Origin: an uncultured Draconibacterium sp.
Lineage (GTDB): Bacteria > Bacteroidota > Bacteroidia > Bacteroidales > Prolixibacteraceae
Assembly (NCBI RefSeq): GCF_963677575.1
Contig: NZ_OY782038.1
Span: 1,364,001 to 1,428,000 of the forward strand
Direction of reading: 5' to 3'
DNA: 64,000 nt
A program made the position numbers and the translations under genes. The notes below the pieces were generated by a model. The model saw nothing but the letters and a program-made list of their open reading frames with translations, made no database searches and had not been told where the DNA came from. Of the stretch, positions 16,668-25,609 are shown piece by piece. Positions within the stretch are counted from its first letter, which is position 1. Every line of letters starts with the position of its first letter.

Positions 16668-17473
16668 TAACTGTAATATTCTTTAAATAATTTTTCTCTT
16701 TTATATTTATTGAACCATCCCATTTTAGATGACTTAATTCGTTCAATCTTTTCCAAATCAATATCAGCAATAATACAATCCGTTTCAGGCAAATATGTCT
16801 CCTGTAAAACATTTCCTTTCGGATCGGTAATCATACAAAATTTAGGAAAAACAGGAGTATTCTTTTTTCTCGAATTTTGATTACAAGCCATCAGAAAACA
16901 ATTGTTGTCGTAGGCGCGCGCAGGTAAAAAACGTTTGAAACGCCCGAGTTTTGTTGCCGAATCTTCATTGGGAGATGCAAAAGCAACAGTTAGTAAATTT
17001 GCCCCAAGTTTTGCCTGTATAAAACTGATCTCGGGAAAATGCGACTCGTAACAAAGTTGCACTCCCATTTTAATGTTCCCTATTTCAAAAACATTTATTT
17101 GATTTCCTTCAGAATAAATATTTTTTTCAGTTGGTCCAAGGTGTGTTTTTCTATGCTTTCCGATGAGTTTTCCTTTTGAAAAAAGAAAATGTGAAATATA
17201 ATATTTACCATTTTCATATTCAGGAAATCCGATAGCAAATGCAGTTTTTAGACGTTTTGACAATTTTTGCAGTTCCTGAAAAATAAAATCTTTTTGGCTT
17301 AATGCTTCTTCAATTTTTTCCGATTCTTTCGTGTAGCCGGATAAATTCAATTCAGGAAAAAGGATAAAATCAACGCCTTGTTCATTTAACCTTTCCACCC
17401 ACAAAACTGTAGTTTGAAGATTATACAGAACGTTGCCGATAATGCTTTCAGAAGAAACTGCCGCAACTTTCAT
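16667..17473 (-). CDS. Nitrilase-superfamily carbon-nitrogen hydrolase within the corrinoid operon
   Basis: This 268-residue cytoplasmic hydrolase has the full nitrilase catalytic triad: Glu41 (FPELNLSGY), Lys109 (HRKTHLGP) and Cys141 (VQLCYESHFPE). It belongs to the carbon-nitrogen hydrolase superfamily of amidases, but I cannot assign a subgroup or substrate. It overlaps the ABC ATPase gene by 4 bases and cobT by 1 base, so it is firmly embedded in the operon. A role in corrinoid amide chemistry or lower-ligand metabolism is plausible from context only. It is not part of the known core cobalamin pathway. Confidence 0.85.
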   Translation of the reverse strand: MKVAAVSSESIIGNVLYNLQTTVLWVERLNEQGVDFILFPELNLSGYTKESEKIEEALSQKDFIFQELQKLSKRLKTAFAIGFPEYENGKYYISHFLFSKGKLIGKHRKTHLGPTEKNIYSEGNQINVFEIGNIKMGVQLCYESHFPEISFIQAKLGANLLTVAFASPNEDSATKLGRFKRFLPARAYDNNCFLMACNQNSRKKNTPVFPKFCMITDPKGNVLQETYLPETDCIIADIDLEKIERIKSSKMGWFNKYKREKLFKEYYS

Positions 17474-18489
17474 CGTTCAATTGAATTAAGAGTTAGCGAA
17501 ACTAATTTTTCTATAGAATTTTCTTTCCCAACACACACGTTTTGTTGATATATTTTAAAGGTTGATTCACCATTTTTACACACTTCCAGCCAGGTATGAT
17601 CAGTTTCGTTTTTGGGTGTAATTTTTATGCCCTTTCTGGCAAATGCCCGACGCAGCAACACATATTCGAAACCGTGTCCCTGAACCGGTAGTGAAGCTTT
17701 ATAATTATATCCAACGCGGAATAAACCGGTGCGGTTATCTAATTCAACTCCACGGTGCTCAAAAATATTCTGGAATTCATTTTTTAGCAACAAATCCTCC
17801 GGGCTTCCTGCTAAAAGAGGTTTATCGGGAGCAAGCAACCAAAGTTTATCTGCCATTTGAAGTGCCAGGTCGAGGTCGTGGGTTGACATTAAAACCGATT
17901 TGCCCGAATTGCTGGCAATCTCGCGAAGTAACTGAATAACTTCCACCCGTGCGGGCAAATCAAGAAATGCTGTTGGTTCATCTAAAATAATAACCGGGGT
18001 GTTCTGGGCCAATGCTTTGGCGATGAAAGCTTTCTGTTTTTCCCCGTCACTCATGTTCGAAAGATATTCTTTCTTCTTGTGCAAAATACCACATTTATCG
18101 ATGGAACTGTGAATTATTTGCTTGTCGTCGTCGTTTAAAATTCCTAATGCACCGGTGTAAGGACTTCTTCCTAAACCAACTAGTTCTTCAACAGTAGCAT
18201 TGGGCACAATAACCCGATCGGTTAAAACAACGGCGGCCATTTTGGCCAGTTCCTTTTCAGGAAGTTGCAAAAGGTTCTTCCCCATCATGGATGCTTCGCC
18301 TCCCAATGCCGGCTGAAAACCACAAAGTGTACGAATCAGGGTACTTTTCCCTGTTCCGTTTTCCCCCAATAAACAAACCAATTCGCCTGCAAACATTTGG
18401 GCATTCAAAACATCGTGTACCACTTTTGCCTTTTTCCCCTTTCCGTAACCAATGGTGAGGTTGTTGATATTTAGTATTTGTTTATTCAA
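17470..18489 (-). CDS. FecE/BtuD-like ABC transporter ATPase with a C-terminal extension
   Basis: The 339-residue ATP-binding subunit has Walker A (LLGENGTGKST), a modified signature (NMSDGEKQKAFIAKAL), Walker B (VIILDEPTAFLD) and the H-loop STHDLDLAL. The nucleotide-binding domain ends near residue 250. The last 85 or so residues form an extra domain with no transporter motif that I recognise. It overlaps the permease gene by 8 bases and the nitrilase-like gene by 4. The operon position points to corrinoid import; similar ATPases serve iron siderophores and haem. Confidence 0.88.
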   Translation of the reverse strand: MNKQILNINNLTIGYGKGKKAKVVHDVLNAQMFAGELVCLLGENGTGKSTLIRTLCGFQPALGGEASMMGKNLLQLPEKELAKMAAVVLTDRVIVPNATVEELVGLGRSPYTGALGILNDDDKQIIHSSIDKCGILHKKKEYLSNMSDGEKQKAFIAKALAQNTPVIILDEPTAFLDLPARVEVIQLLREIASNSGKSVLMSTHDLDLALQMADKLWLLAPDKPLLAGSPEDLLLKNEFQNIFEHRGVELDNRTGLFRVGYNYKASLPVQGHGFEYVLLRRAFARKGIKITPKNETDHTWLEVCKNGESTFKIYQQNVCVGKENSIEKLVSLTLNSIER

Positions 18490-19528
18490 GCCTGTTCTCC
18501 TTTCGTCGTTTCCAAATTACCCAAATAACAACCGGAGCGCCAATAAATGCTGTTACTGAATTTATGGGTAACTCTTGTTCCATTCCAGGCATTCGGGCGA
18601 TAAGATTACATAACAATGCTGTAGCTGCACCTAATAAAGCCGCATTTAAAATTAAAAAAAAGTGATTTGAGGTTTTTGATAATAATTTTGCCATATGCGG
18701 TACTGCCAGGCCAATAAAAATAATCGGTCCACAAAACGAAGTAACAATGGCAGTTAAAAAGCCGGCTATTGCAATAATAAAAAACCGGGCTCTTTTTATA
18801 TTTAATCCCAGGTTAGCAGCGTATCGGTCGCCCAAAGCCAAAAGATTTAACGATTTGCTCAACAAAGTTGCCAGCAGTGAAGGAATTACAGTAATAATTA
18901 CAAACATAACAGCACGCGCAGGTGCCAACCGGCTAAAACTTCCAAGGCCCCAAATCACATAATTGTGTACATCTTCTTCGGGACTGTAAAACTTTAATAA
19001 ACTTACCAGAGAGGTACTTAAATAGCCAATCATCACCCCAATAATCAAAACGCTCAATGTGCCTCCAATTCTGTGAGAGACAAACAAAATTAAAGCTAAT
19101 ACCACGCCTGCCCCCAACAACGACGAAACGATTACTGCAAAATCGCCCCAGGCTCCCATGCTGGTAAAAGTAAAACCTAACAAATTTCCGGTAAACAACA
19201 TCACAAAGGCTACGCCCAGACTTGATCCCGAAGAGATTCCTAAAACCGATGGCCCGGCCAGTGGGTTTCGGAACAAGGTTTGCATTAATAAACCTGCCAC
19301 CCCAAGTGCCATTCCTGCTCCCAACGAAACCAGCGTTTGTGGCAAACGGGTTTTTAAAATAATATTTTCGAATACCCGAGTACTTCCTTCTCCCGAAAAT
19401 AAAATGCTTTTTACTTCATCCAAAGGAATATGAATAGAACCCCAAATAAGATTGAGCAAGGCAAGTACAATCAGCAATAATACTGAAAGGACAATTACAA
19501 ACGCTATTCTTCCAATTCGTTGAATCAT
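18482..19528 (-). CDS. FecCD/BtuC-family ABC transporter permease
   Basis: This 348-residue inner-membrane permease has about ten hydrophobic segments. Family motifs include LPQTLVSLGAGMALGVAG, LFRNPLAGPSVLGIS and GPIIFIGLAVPHMAK. It pairs with the neighbouring ATPase and binding protein as a type II importer. The start overlaps the stop of the binding-protein gene (ATGA). Riboswitch control and the surrounding genes make vitamin B12 or another corrinoid the likely substrate. Confidence 0.92.
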   Translation of the reverse strand: MIQRIGRIAFVIVLSVLLLIVLALLNLIWGSIHIPLDEVKSILFSGEGSTRVFENIILKTRLPQTLVSLGAGMALGVAGLLMQTLFRNPLAGPSVLGISSGSSLGVAFVMLFTGNLLGFTFTSMGAWGDFAVIVSSLLGAGVVLALILFVSHRIGGTLSVLIIGVMIGYLSTSLVSLLKFYSPEEDVHNYVIWGLGSFSRLAPARAVMFVIITVIPSLLATLLSKSLNLLALGDRYAANLGLNIKRARFFIIAIAGFLTAIVTSFCGPIIFIGLAVPHMAKLLSKTSNHFFLILNAALLGAATALLCNLIARMPGMEQELPINSVTAFIGAPVVIWVIWKRRKENRLE

Positions 19529-20649
19529 TTTAATTTTTTATAAAAATAAGGTTCATAATCAATTAATAAATCCGGATGAAAATAATAGATATAATCGGCA
19601 AGGAGTACTTCGGGTTTCATGCCTGCCTGCTCGTAATATGGCTTTTCGCGAATGTTGCAAAACAATACATTTTTATTTTTGAAGGCATTAAAATCGGCAT
19701 ATCGCTGGTCTTGATCCAGTAAATCATTCATAGTAAAACCTGCTTTTTCAGGATGCACAATCCGCCAGTAATCACACGTGAAAGCTTTGCTGTATATGGT
19801 TTCAAAATCCACAGGATAAGCGCCCTGAACACTATCTTTAATGATGTATTCGGCACCGGCATCGCGAAAATAATGGGCATAAAAACTATCTCCGCCAGGA
19901 ACATACCAGCTTCCCGAGCGCATTTTGCCTGAAAACACAGTTGGCCTTTCTTCAACTGTTGATGCTAAAGTTTTCAGGTTTTGATAACGTGTTTCAATGC
20001 CATCAAATAAAGAATCGGCTTTTTCTTCCTGCCCCACAAAAAGCGCAAGCATTTTAACCCACTCGGCACGTCCCAGCGGAGTTTCTTCGTTATATGCAGC
20101 CATTGGAACCAGCGGAATTCCCAAATTTCGTAACACATCGAAACCTCCGACTTTAAATGGCGACACGAAAATGACATCAGGGTCGAGAGCGGCCACCATT
20201 TCCAGGTTAAAATTTCCCTCTTTCCCTATCTTTTTTACTTTGCCTGCTTTAATACGTTCTTTCATTCCCTCGTGATGCAGGTAACGACTGCTGTTTATGG
20301 CCACAATATCATCGAAATCGTCGAGAGCGAAAAAATAGGTTAACTGGGTACTCGACAAACATACAATTCGTTTGCAGGGGACTTTTATGGCGTTGGGTAA
20401 ACATTTAGCTTCTTCGTCGGTTTTTACCAAATTAAATGTATCAAAATCATTTTCTTCACTTTTTTTAAGGATACTGAGTTTTGTAACATCTCCGGCTTTC
20501 TCAATTTTAAAAAGTTCGGCATGAGATAAAGTTACCTCTTTACTCGTTTCTTTTAATGCATTCTTCCGCCCTGCCTTACCAGACCGATCATTGCATGAAA
20601 AAAAGAAAACGAATAAAACAATGCCAATTAGTATCGTAACCTGTTTCAT
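19525..20649 (-). CDS. ABC transporter substrate-binding lipoprotein (BtuF-like)
   Basis: The 374-residue periplasmic binding protein has a lipoprotein signal ending FFFSC (Cys19). Residues from about 85 match the helical-backbone type III binding-protein fold: KRIVCLSSTQLTYFFALD, DPDVIFVSPF, and a C-terminal lobe with SKAFTCDYWRI. It overlaps the permease start by 4 bases. In this context it probably hands corrinoid to the FecCD-type permease, but siderophore-binding relatives look alike. Confidence 0.88.
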   Translation of the reverse strand: MKQVTILIGIVLFVFFFSCNDRSGKAGRKNALKETSKEVTLSHAELFKIEKAGDVTKLSILKKSEENDFDTFNLVKTDEEAKCLPNAIKVPCKRIVCLSSTQLTYFFALDDFDDIVAINSSRYLHHEGMKERIKAGKVKKIGKEGNFNLEMVAALDPDVIFVSPFKVGGFDVLRNLGIPLVPMAAYNEETPLGRAEWVKMLALFVGQEEKADSLFDGIETRYQNLKTLASTVEERPTVFSGKMRSGSWYVPGGDSFYAHYFRDAGAEYIIKDSVQGAYPVDFETIYSKAFTCDYWRIVHPEKAGFTMNDLLDQDQRYADFNAFKNKNVLFCNIREKPYYEQAGMKPEVLLADYIYYFHPDLLIDYEPYFYKKLK

Positions 20650-20667
20650 TGCGCTGCTATTTTGTAT

Positions 20668-21546
20668 TTAATTACCTAATGCTTCGTATTTCTCCTTCAG
20701 ATGTTCGCCCCAAACATCTACCACTTTGTTGTATTCGGCAAGTCCTTTTAAGATTACTTCCACTTCGAACCCTTCTTTTTCTAATACCGATTTCCAACTT
20801 CCTTCTTCATCGCCGGCCATATCGTTTTGCGCATGGTCGCCAGCCACCGACATAAATGGAGTTAATACTACTTTTTTAATCCCCTCTTCTTTTAACTTTG
20901 GTATAACATTATCGAGTGACGGATAACCCTCTACTGTGGCAAGAAAATATCTTTCGGATTTCTCGTTTAAATAATACTGAAAACCCGGATAATAAATATT
21001 TGATGAGTGATGCGTACCGTGCCCCATTAAAAGCAAGGCGCTGTTTTTATCAAGTTTGTTTTTAAATTCTGTATCAATAAAATCGGCCAGTTTTTTATTA
21101 TCGGCGTGAGTAAACAAAAGCGGAGTGCCAAGTTTCGCGTCCCTTATTCCTTTAGGCATTTTATAAAAAGCCTCAAGCGTTTTTTCCAGGTTTTCGTACT
21201 CTTCACCCGGAATAATATGCAGCGACTGAACAGCCACATGGGTAAAACCATCTTCGCCCATTTTTGCCAAAGCTTCGGCAGGAGAATCGATTTGTTCTCC
21301 GCGCTTTTTTAGAATCTTTCGGATTATCTTTGATGTATATGCCCAACGAACTTCAACTTCGGGAAACTCAGATTTTACCCGATTTTCGATATTATTGAAA
21401 GCAACATGCGCTTCGGGGTAGCTGGTTCCGAAAGTTACCAGTAAAATTCCCTTTTTTGTTTCAGCTTTATGGAGGGCAAAAGAACCCTGAACATTCATTG
21501 CTAAAAATGAAAAAACCAGAAACAGGATAATAACAAATCGTTTCAT
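20668..21546 (-). CDS. cbiK: Sirohydrochlorin cobaltochelatase CbiK with a signal peptide
   Basis: CbiK inserts Co2+ into sirohydrochlorin, the entry to early-cobalt corrin synthesis. The 292-residue protein has the class II chelatase histidines: His176 in LLMGHGTHH and His238 in GDHAQNDM, with ILLVTFGTSYPEA at the start of the mature domain. Residues 1-24 are a typical signal peptide (hydrophobic core, end GSFA), so the enzyme is predicted to be periplasmic, like the CbiK-P form described in Desulfovibrio. It overlaps the PepSY gene by 4 bases. No cytoplasmic CbiK, CbiX or CobNST is present in the window. Confidence 0.9.
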   Translation of the reverse strand: MKRFVIILFLVFSFLAMNVQGSFALHKAETKKGILLVTFGTSYPEAHVAFNNIENRVKSEFPEVEVRWAYTSKIIRKILKKRGEQIDSPAEALAKMGEDGFTHVAVQSLHIIPGEEYENLEKTLEAFYKMPKGIRDAKLGTPLLFTHADNKKLADFIDTEFKNKLDKNSALLLMGHGTHHSSNIYYPGFQYYLNEKSERYFLATVEGYPSLDNVIPKLKEEGIKKVVLTPFMSVAGDHAQNDMAGDEEGSWKSVLEKEGFEVEVILKGLAEYNKVVDVWGEHLKEKYEALGN

Positions 21547-23018
21547 TTCGTTACATGTTTTTTTGTTTTACGAATCGTTCTGCGAAGCCATTTTTTGCTT
21601 AGCCAAACACCTGTAATGCTTACGGCAATGCCGCCGAGCGAAGTAATAATCAGCAACAACTTGCGAAACCACTCAGCTTCTTCTTTTAAAAACTGAAAAT
21701 TAAACTTATGCAAGCCCTGGTAAAGCCAACGGCGTAAACGGGTATTTTTGGTATACCGCTTTACTTGTTCTGCGGTGGCAGGATTGATATAAATCCATGT
21801 TTGAGCCGCATCGTCAGCCACCAATTTATAAACCGGTTCGGGCCAATAATACATGGCTGATCCACTATAATAGTTATCATATTTTTCTTGCTGAATAATT
21901 GAAAAAGCAGTTTCTCCCAAATAACCTTTTGCAATTTTTTCAATCTCCGAAATTGAATAACCTGTATGTTTTTGTATTGAATCTCCTGTTAATTGATATA
22001 CTACCGGAATTTGATAATTATTGTAATACACAAAATAAGAAGGAGTTCCGTGCATATTTTTCCAGCTCACTTTCCGAATGCCTTCTTTTTGTTCCAGCGC
22101 CTCATAAATTTTGTAAGGAAAAATTGCCGGATGTTTAGCTAAATCGAGCTTTTGCCCCCAATTTATTTTCTTTTCGTTTTTTGTCGGAATAAAAACCATC
22201 CAGTCGGGAACATCGATCACCGAAAACAATCCGCTCAAAATAAAAGTAAATACAAACAAGCCGAATATAAATCCGAAAATGTGATGCCATTTATAAAACA
22301 ACTTTTTGTATGGCGTAATTCCTTTACCTTTTTTAAAACGTAAAAATCCGGCAATAATTCCGGTCAAACTCACCAGCACACCTATTGCTGAAAGAATAAT
22401 AACCAGGTTCATCCATAAACCTTGTTTAGGCCTGATGTTTTTTAAATAAATCCAGTGCGGAATAGCACCGCAACGTGCTGCCCAACGCGATTTCCGATCG
22501 GTTTGTTGTACAATTTCGCCTGTTTTCTGCGAAATATATAATACCGTGTGTGAAGGATTATTGATGTAACATTTGTAAAAGGGTAATAGAGGTTTATAAT
22601 AACTCCACGGTACCCACTGGTCGAATTCGTTTTGCAGTTCTGTTTTTTTTACCGGGCTCCCCGAGAATGAGGAGGCCAGTTTATTGGCATATTCTTCAGA
22701 AAAATTGTTATATGGCTTTAACGTTTTTGCATCGAACACCTGCTGTGCTTTTCGTCCTGTTACCAAACGGTAAACCGGTTTTCCATTGCATAATTCAAGA
22801 TTAACCTGTCCCTTCCAATTTGTTTCAGGAGGAGCCAACCCGATAAAATTTGCTTCGGTAAAAGTTGAAAGATGGTTGAAACGTGCTTCGCGGCTGGCAT
22901 GAGGGAACCCGTCGAAAATAAGCACAATTCCGGATAAAAACCATATTAAAAATAACAGGCTCAGCAAAGAACCTGTTATTTTATGCAATTGAATTACGAT
23001 TTTTTTTAACCGTTTCAT
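21543..23018 (-). CDS. PepSY-associated transmembrane protein
   Basis: This 491-residue inner-membrane protein has a transmembrane segment at about 15-35, a long extracytoplasmic loop, two central segments (about 205-230 and 250-275), a second loop with a PepSY-like stretch, and a final segment near 455-480. It belongs to the PepSY_TM superfamily, members of which occur with siderophore or haem receptors and have been proposed to reduce imported metal complexes. Here it lies between the BtuB-like receptor and the exported CbiK (6-base gap, 4-base overlap). Its role with corrinoids or cobalt is inferred from position only. Confidence 0.82.
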   Translation of the reverse strand: MKRLKKIVIQLHKITGSLLSLLFLIWFLSGIVLIFDGFPHASREARFNHLSTFTEANFIGLAPPETNWKGQVNLELCNGKPVYRLVTGRKAQQVFDAKTLKPYNNFSEEYANKLASSFSGSPVKKTELQNEFDQWVPWSYYKPLLPFYKCYINNPSHTVLYISQKTGEIVQQTDRKSRWAARCGAIPHWIYLKNIRPKQGLWMNLVIILSAIGVLVSLTGIIAGFLRFKKGKGITPYKKLFYKWHHIFGFIFGLFVFTFILSGLFSVIDVPDWMVFIPTKNEKKINWGQKLDLAKHPAIFPYKIYEALEQKEGIRKVSWKNMHGTPSYFVYYNNYQIPVVYQLTGDSIQKHTGYSISEIEKIAKGYLGETAFSIIQQEKYDNYYSGSAMYYWPEPVYKLVADDAAQTWIYINPATAEQVKRYTKNTRLRRWLYQGLHKFNFQFLKEEAEWFRKLLLIITSLGGIAVSITGVWLSKKWLRRTIRKTKKHVTK

Positions 23019-23024
23019 TATTTA

Positions 23025-25202
23025 TTATTGTGCGAAATTGATTGTTAAACCAGCAAAAAATGTTCGCCCCGAATTAATGGTACCGTAGTGCGAACCATAA
23101 GGGCTATCGTCAACGTAATCGAAAATATTGTCGATTCCCAACTGAACATCAAGAATAAAAGCACCAAGGTTTGTTATACGATGGTTTGTTGTTAATTTCC
23201 AAATGTCGTAGCCTTTTGCGTCGCCATCGTCATAAAATTTATCATCCTGGAAACGTCCAATAATATTTGCGTTAAGATGGTATGTTTTCCACGAATGATC
23301 GTAGGCAAAACGAACATTGCCATAGTTTTGGGCAACACCCTCTAACCGAATATCATTGCTGACATCTTTTGCATCAACATAACTGTAACCTCCGCCAATA
23401 GTAAAACCAGCTCCCAGTTTTGCATTTACAAGAAAATCGACTCCCTGCGAGCGTGATTCATCAATATTGTAATGCTGACGGCGTTTTTTTATTCCGTTTT
23501 CCGCATCACCATCCTGCAAATCAATAGTTTGATAATCAATTAAATCGTCCACATTATTAATATAACCGGTAACACTTGCCGAAAGGAATTCGTTATTAAA
23601 CTCAATTCCGGCAGAATAGAATTGCGATTTTTGAGGATCGAGATCGGTGTTACCCATATACAGGGTACCGCGTTTTTCGTAGGCGTAATATAATTCTTTC
23701 AGCGTTGGAGCCTTAAAACCATGTCCATAAGTTCCTCTGAAATTAAAATTACTCAACTTATATAACAACGAAACTTTAGGAGTGAAAGCACTACCAAATT
23801 CTTTGTGTTTTACTGCACGAACACCGGCAACAATATCCAGATTTTTCACAACCGTCAACTCATCCTGGGCATATAAAGCTACGGTATAAGCTTCGGCCTC
23901 TCCATCAGCCAGGCGGTCTTCCGATACCATTTTTTCCTGAAGATAATCGGTGCCAACCGTAAGTTTATTTTTATCAGAAAGTGCATTTACATATTTTAAG
24001 CGTATATTATTCATGCGCTGGTCGTTATTTATCGATTTATCGCCATCAACATAATCCCCCGATTCCTGATTGTATTTATAATAATAGAGGTACTTATCGT
24101 AATTGTAATCCAGCGAAATGTAGTCCGTCCGGTTAAATAAATATTTTGCACCAGCCTGGGCAGTTTTATCTTCGTAATAGTACCCGTATTTTCCTACCGA
24201 TTGAGGTCTGAATACATCTTTCTGATAAACAGAATTTCCGGCATACAATTCAAGCTTATCGGTTGCTCTGAAAGTTAAAACATGATTAAATGTATGGTCT
24301 TTATATTTGTTTTGCGTCATTGCATCGGTTTCAACCAATTCATCGTCATCTTCTTCGTATGGACTATTTTGCCAGCCATCGCTGCTTTTAAGATTAAAAT
24401 TACCGTTCCACGAGAATTTCCCAAGATTTACATCAATAGAATTATTTTGCTGTAAGGTGGCGTACTCGCGAATACGTGTTGTGTTAGAAACATTAATTTT
24501 TTGCTTCGATTTTTTGGTAATTATATTCACCACGCCTGCAATTGCATCCGATCCGTAAAGTAAGGAGGCAGCACCTTTAAGAACTTCAATACGTTCAATG
24601 TCGTCAGGGTTAATCCGGCTCAGATCATTTTGTCCACCAACGTCACCGTACATTCTTTTACCGTCAATTAATACCAGAATAAAATCGTTGCCCAAACCAT
24701 TAATAGTCATAAACGATCCCATAGTACCCGGGGTAAAATCGAACGAAGGACTTACATTGGCCATCAGCTCGTTGAAGTCGGACGCTCCTGTATTCATTAT
24801 AACTTTTTTGCTTATTAATTCGGTTGGTACAGGAGCCGTTTTCAAATGATGAGGTGTACCTGTTCCGGTTACTACAATCTCTCCCAAACTTGTATTCGAT
24901 TCCTCCATTTCAAAGTTCACGATGTTTTCACCGGCTTTTAAAGTAATATTCTTCTTAACCCGTTTAAACCCTGAAAATGAAACAACCAAATCGTAGGTTC
25001 CTTCTTTCAGGCGTTTTAATTGATACTCGCCTTTGTTGTTTGTTGCAGTACCAGTGGTTGTACCAGAGAAATAAACATGAGCACCGGGCAAAGGTTGTTG
25101 ATTGCTTTTTTGATTAACCACCCCTTTCAACACCGCATTTTGCGCGTTGGCAAACAGCACCGAAAACAATAGTGCTACACTTAATAAATAAATTTTCTGC
25201 AT
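23025..25202 (-). CDS. TonB-dependent outer-membrane receptor, BtuB-like
   Basis: The protein has 725 residues with a signal peptide ending FANAQ. A carboxypeptidase-regulatory-like domain (about 24-100) is followed by the TonB-box-like GEIVVTGTG, then a plug domain (about 115-230; LKGAASLLYGSDAIAGVVNIITKK) and a 22-strand barrel ending in TINFAQ. It is the first gene behind a cobalamin riboswitch and heads the corrinoid operon, so uptake of B12 or precursors is the best reading. Receptors for haem or siderophores share this architecture. Confidence 0.92.
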   Translation of the reverse strand: MQKIYLLSVALLFSVLFANAQNAVLKGVVNQKSNQQPLPGAHVYFSGTTTGTATNNKGEYQLKRLKEGTYDLVVSFSGFKRVKKNITLKAGENIVNFEMEESNTSLGEIVVTGTGTPHHLKTAPVPTELISKKVIMNTGASDFNELMANVSPSFDFTPGTMGSFMTINGLGNDFILVLIDGKRMYGDVGGQNDLSRINPDDIERIEVLKGAASLLYGSDAIAGVVNIITKKSKQKINVSNTTRIREYATLQQNNSIDVNLGKFSWNGNFNLKSSDGWQNSPYEEDDDELVETDAMTQNKYKDHTFNHVLTFRATDKLELYAGNSVYQKDVFRPQSVGKYGYYYEDKTAQAGAKYLFNRTDYISLDYNYDKYLYYYKYNQESGDYVDGDKSINNDQRMNNIRLKYVNALSDKNKLTVGTDYLQEKMVSEDRLADGEAEAYTVALYAQDELTVVKNLDIVAGVRAVKHKEFGSAFTPKVSLLYKLSNFNFRGTYGHGFKAPTLKELYYAYEKRGTLYMGNTDLDPQKSQFYSAGIEFNNEFLSASVTGYINNVDDLIDYQTIDLQDGDAENGIKKRRQHYNIDESRSQGVDFLVNAKLGAGFTIGGGYSYVDAKDVSNDIRLEGVAQNYGNVRFAYDHSWKTYHLNANIIGRFQDDKFYDDGDAKGYDIWKLTTNHRITNLGAFILDVQLGIDNIFDYVDDSPYGSHYGTINSGRTFFAGLTINFAQ

Positions 25203-25330
25203 CGTAAAATTTTAATAATTAATAATTTCACTTTGCAATTCCGTAACTAAAAGGATTATGTAAGAACAATACTCAGACTGCCCAAAACACATACTTCTTT
25301 CCCGGAAGCAAAATGTTCAAATTTTTATAA

Positions 25331-25490
25331 TGGCAGGTCTTCTGACTTATCCTGGTTTTTATGCCTTCCCATCCCGATGTACATCGGGACAGTGGCTGTA
25401 GTTTAAAAACCGTGATTCCGACAAAGCCGGAACCAGACTTACAGCAGCGGGAACTGTTGCAGATTTACACTGCATTCCCTTTTAATCAAA
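25331..25490 (-). promoter_or_regulatory. Cobalamin riboswitch (AdoCbl/B12 leader)
   Basis: Read on the minus strand, the region carries the conserved cobalamin-aptamer blocks in order: AAAAGGGAAT near 25480, AATCTGCAACAGT, CCCGCTGCTGTAA, GCCACTG, GGGAAGG, and the B12 box AGTCAGAAGACCTGCC at 25332-25347. The btuB-like ATG is 129 bases further on, leaving room for an expression platform. It would repress the whole 14-gene operon when cobalamin is plentiful. Confidence 0.96.
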
Positions 25491-25527
25491 GTTGTATTTA
25501 TGTACAACTAAAGAACCATTATGGCGG

Positions 25528-25535
25528 CAAAAGTA
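25528..25535 (-). promoter_or_regulatory. Likely -7 element of the corrinoid operon promoter
   Basis: TACTTTTG (TAnnTTTG) on the minus strand lies about 35 bases upstream of the riboswitch. The expected TTTG at -33 is not obvious, so the call rests on the -7 box and position. A short inverted repeat (GTTGTA...TACAAC, 25491-25508) sits between it and the aptamer. Confidence 0.5.
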
Positions 25536-25609
25536 GATATTTTTTTATACGTGAATGGTGTAAATATGAATTTTTGTGCAAAATATATCCTTAAAAACTT
25601 AGTAAAACC

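Noticed and set aside
25361..25594. Plus-strand open frame opposite the riboswitch
   Set aside because: It is antisense to a well-matched cobalamin riboswitch and has no recognisable protein pattern.
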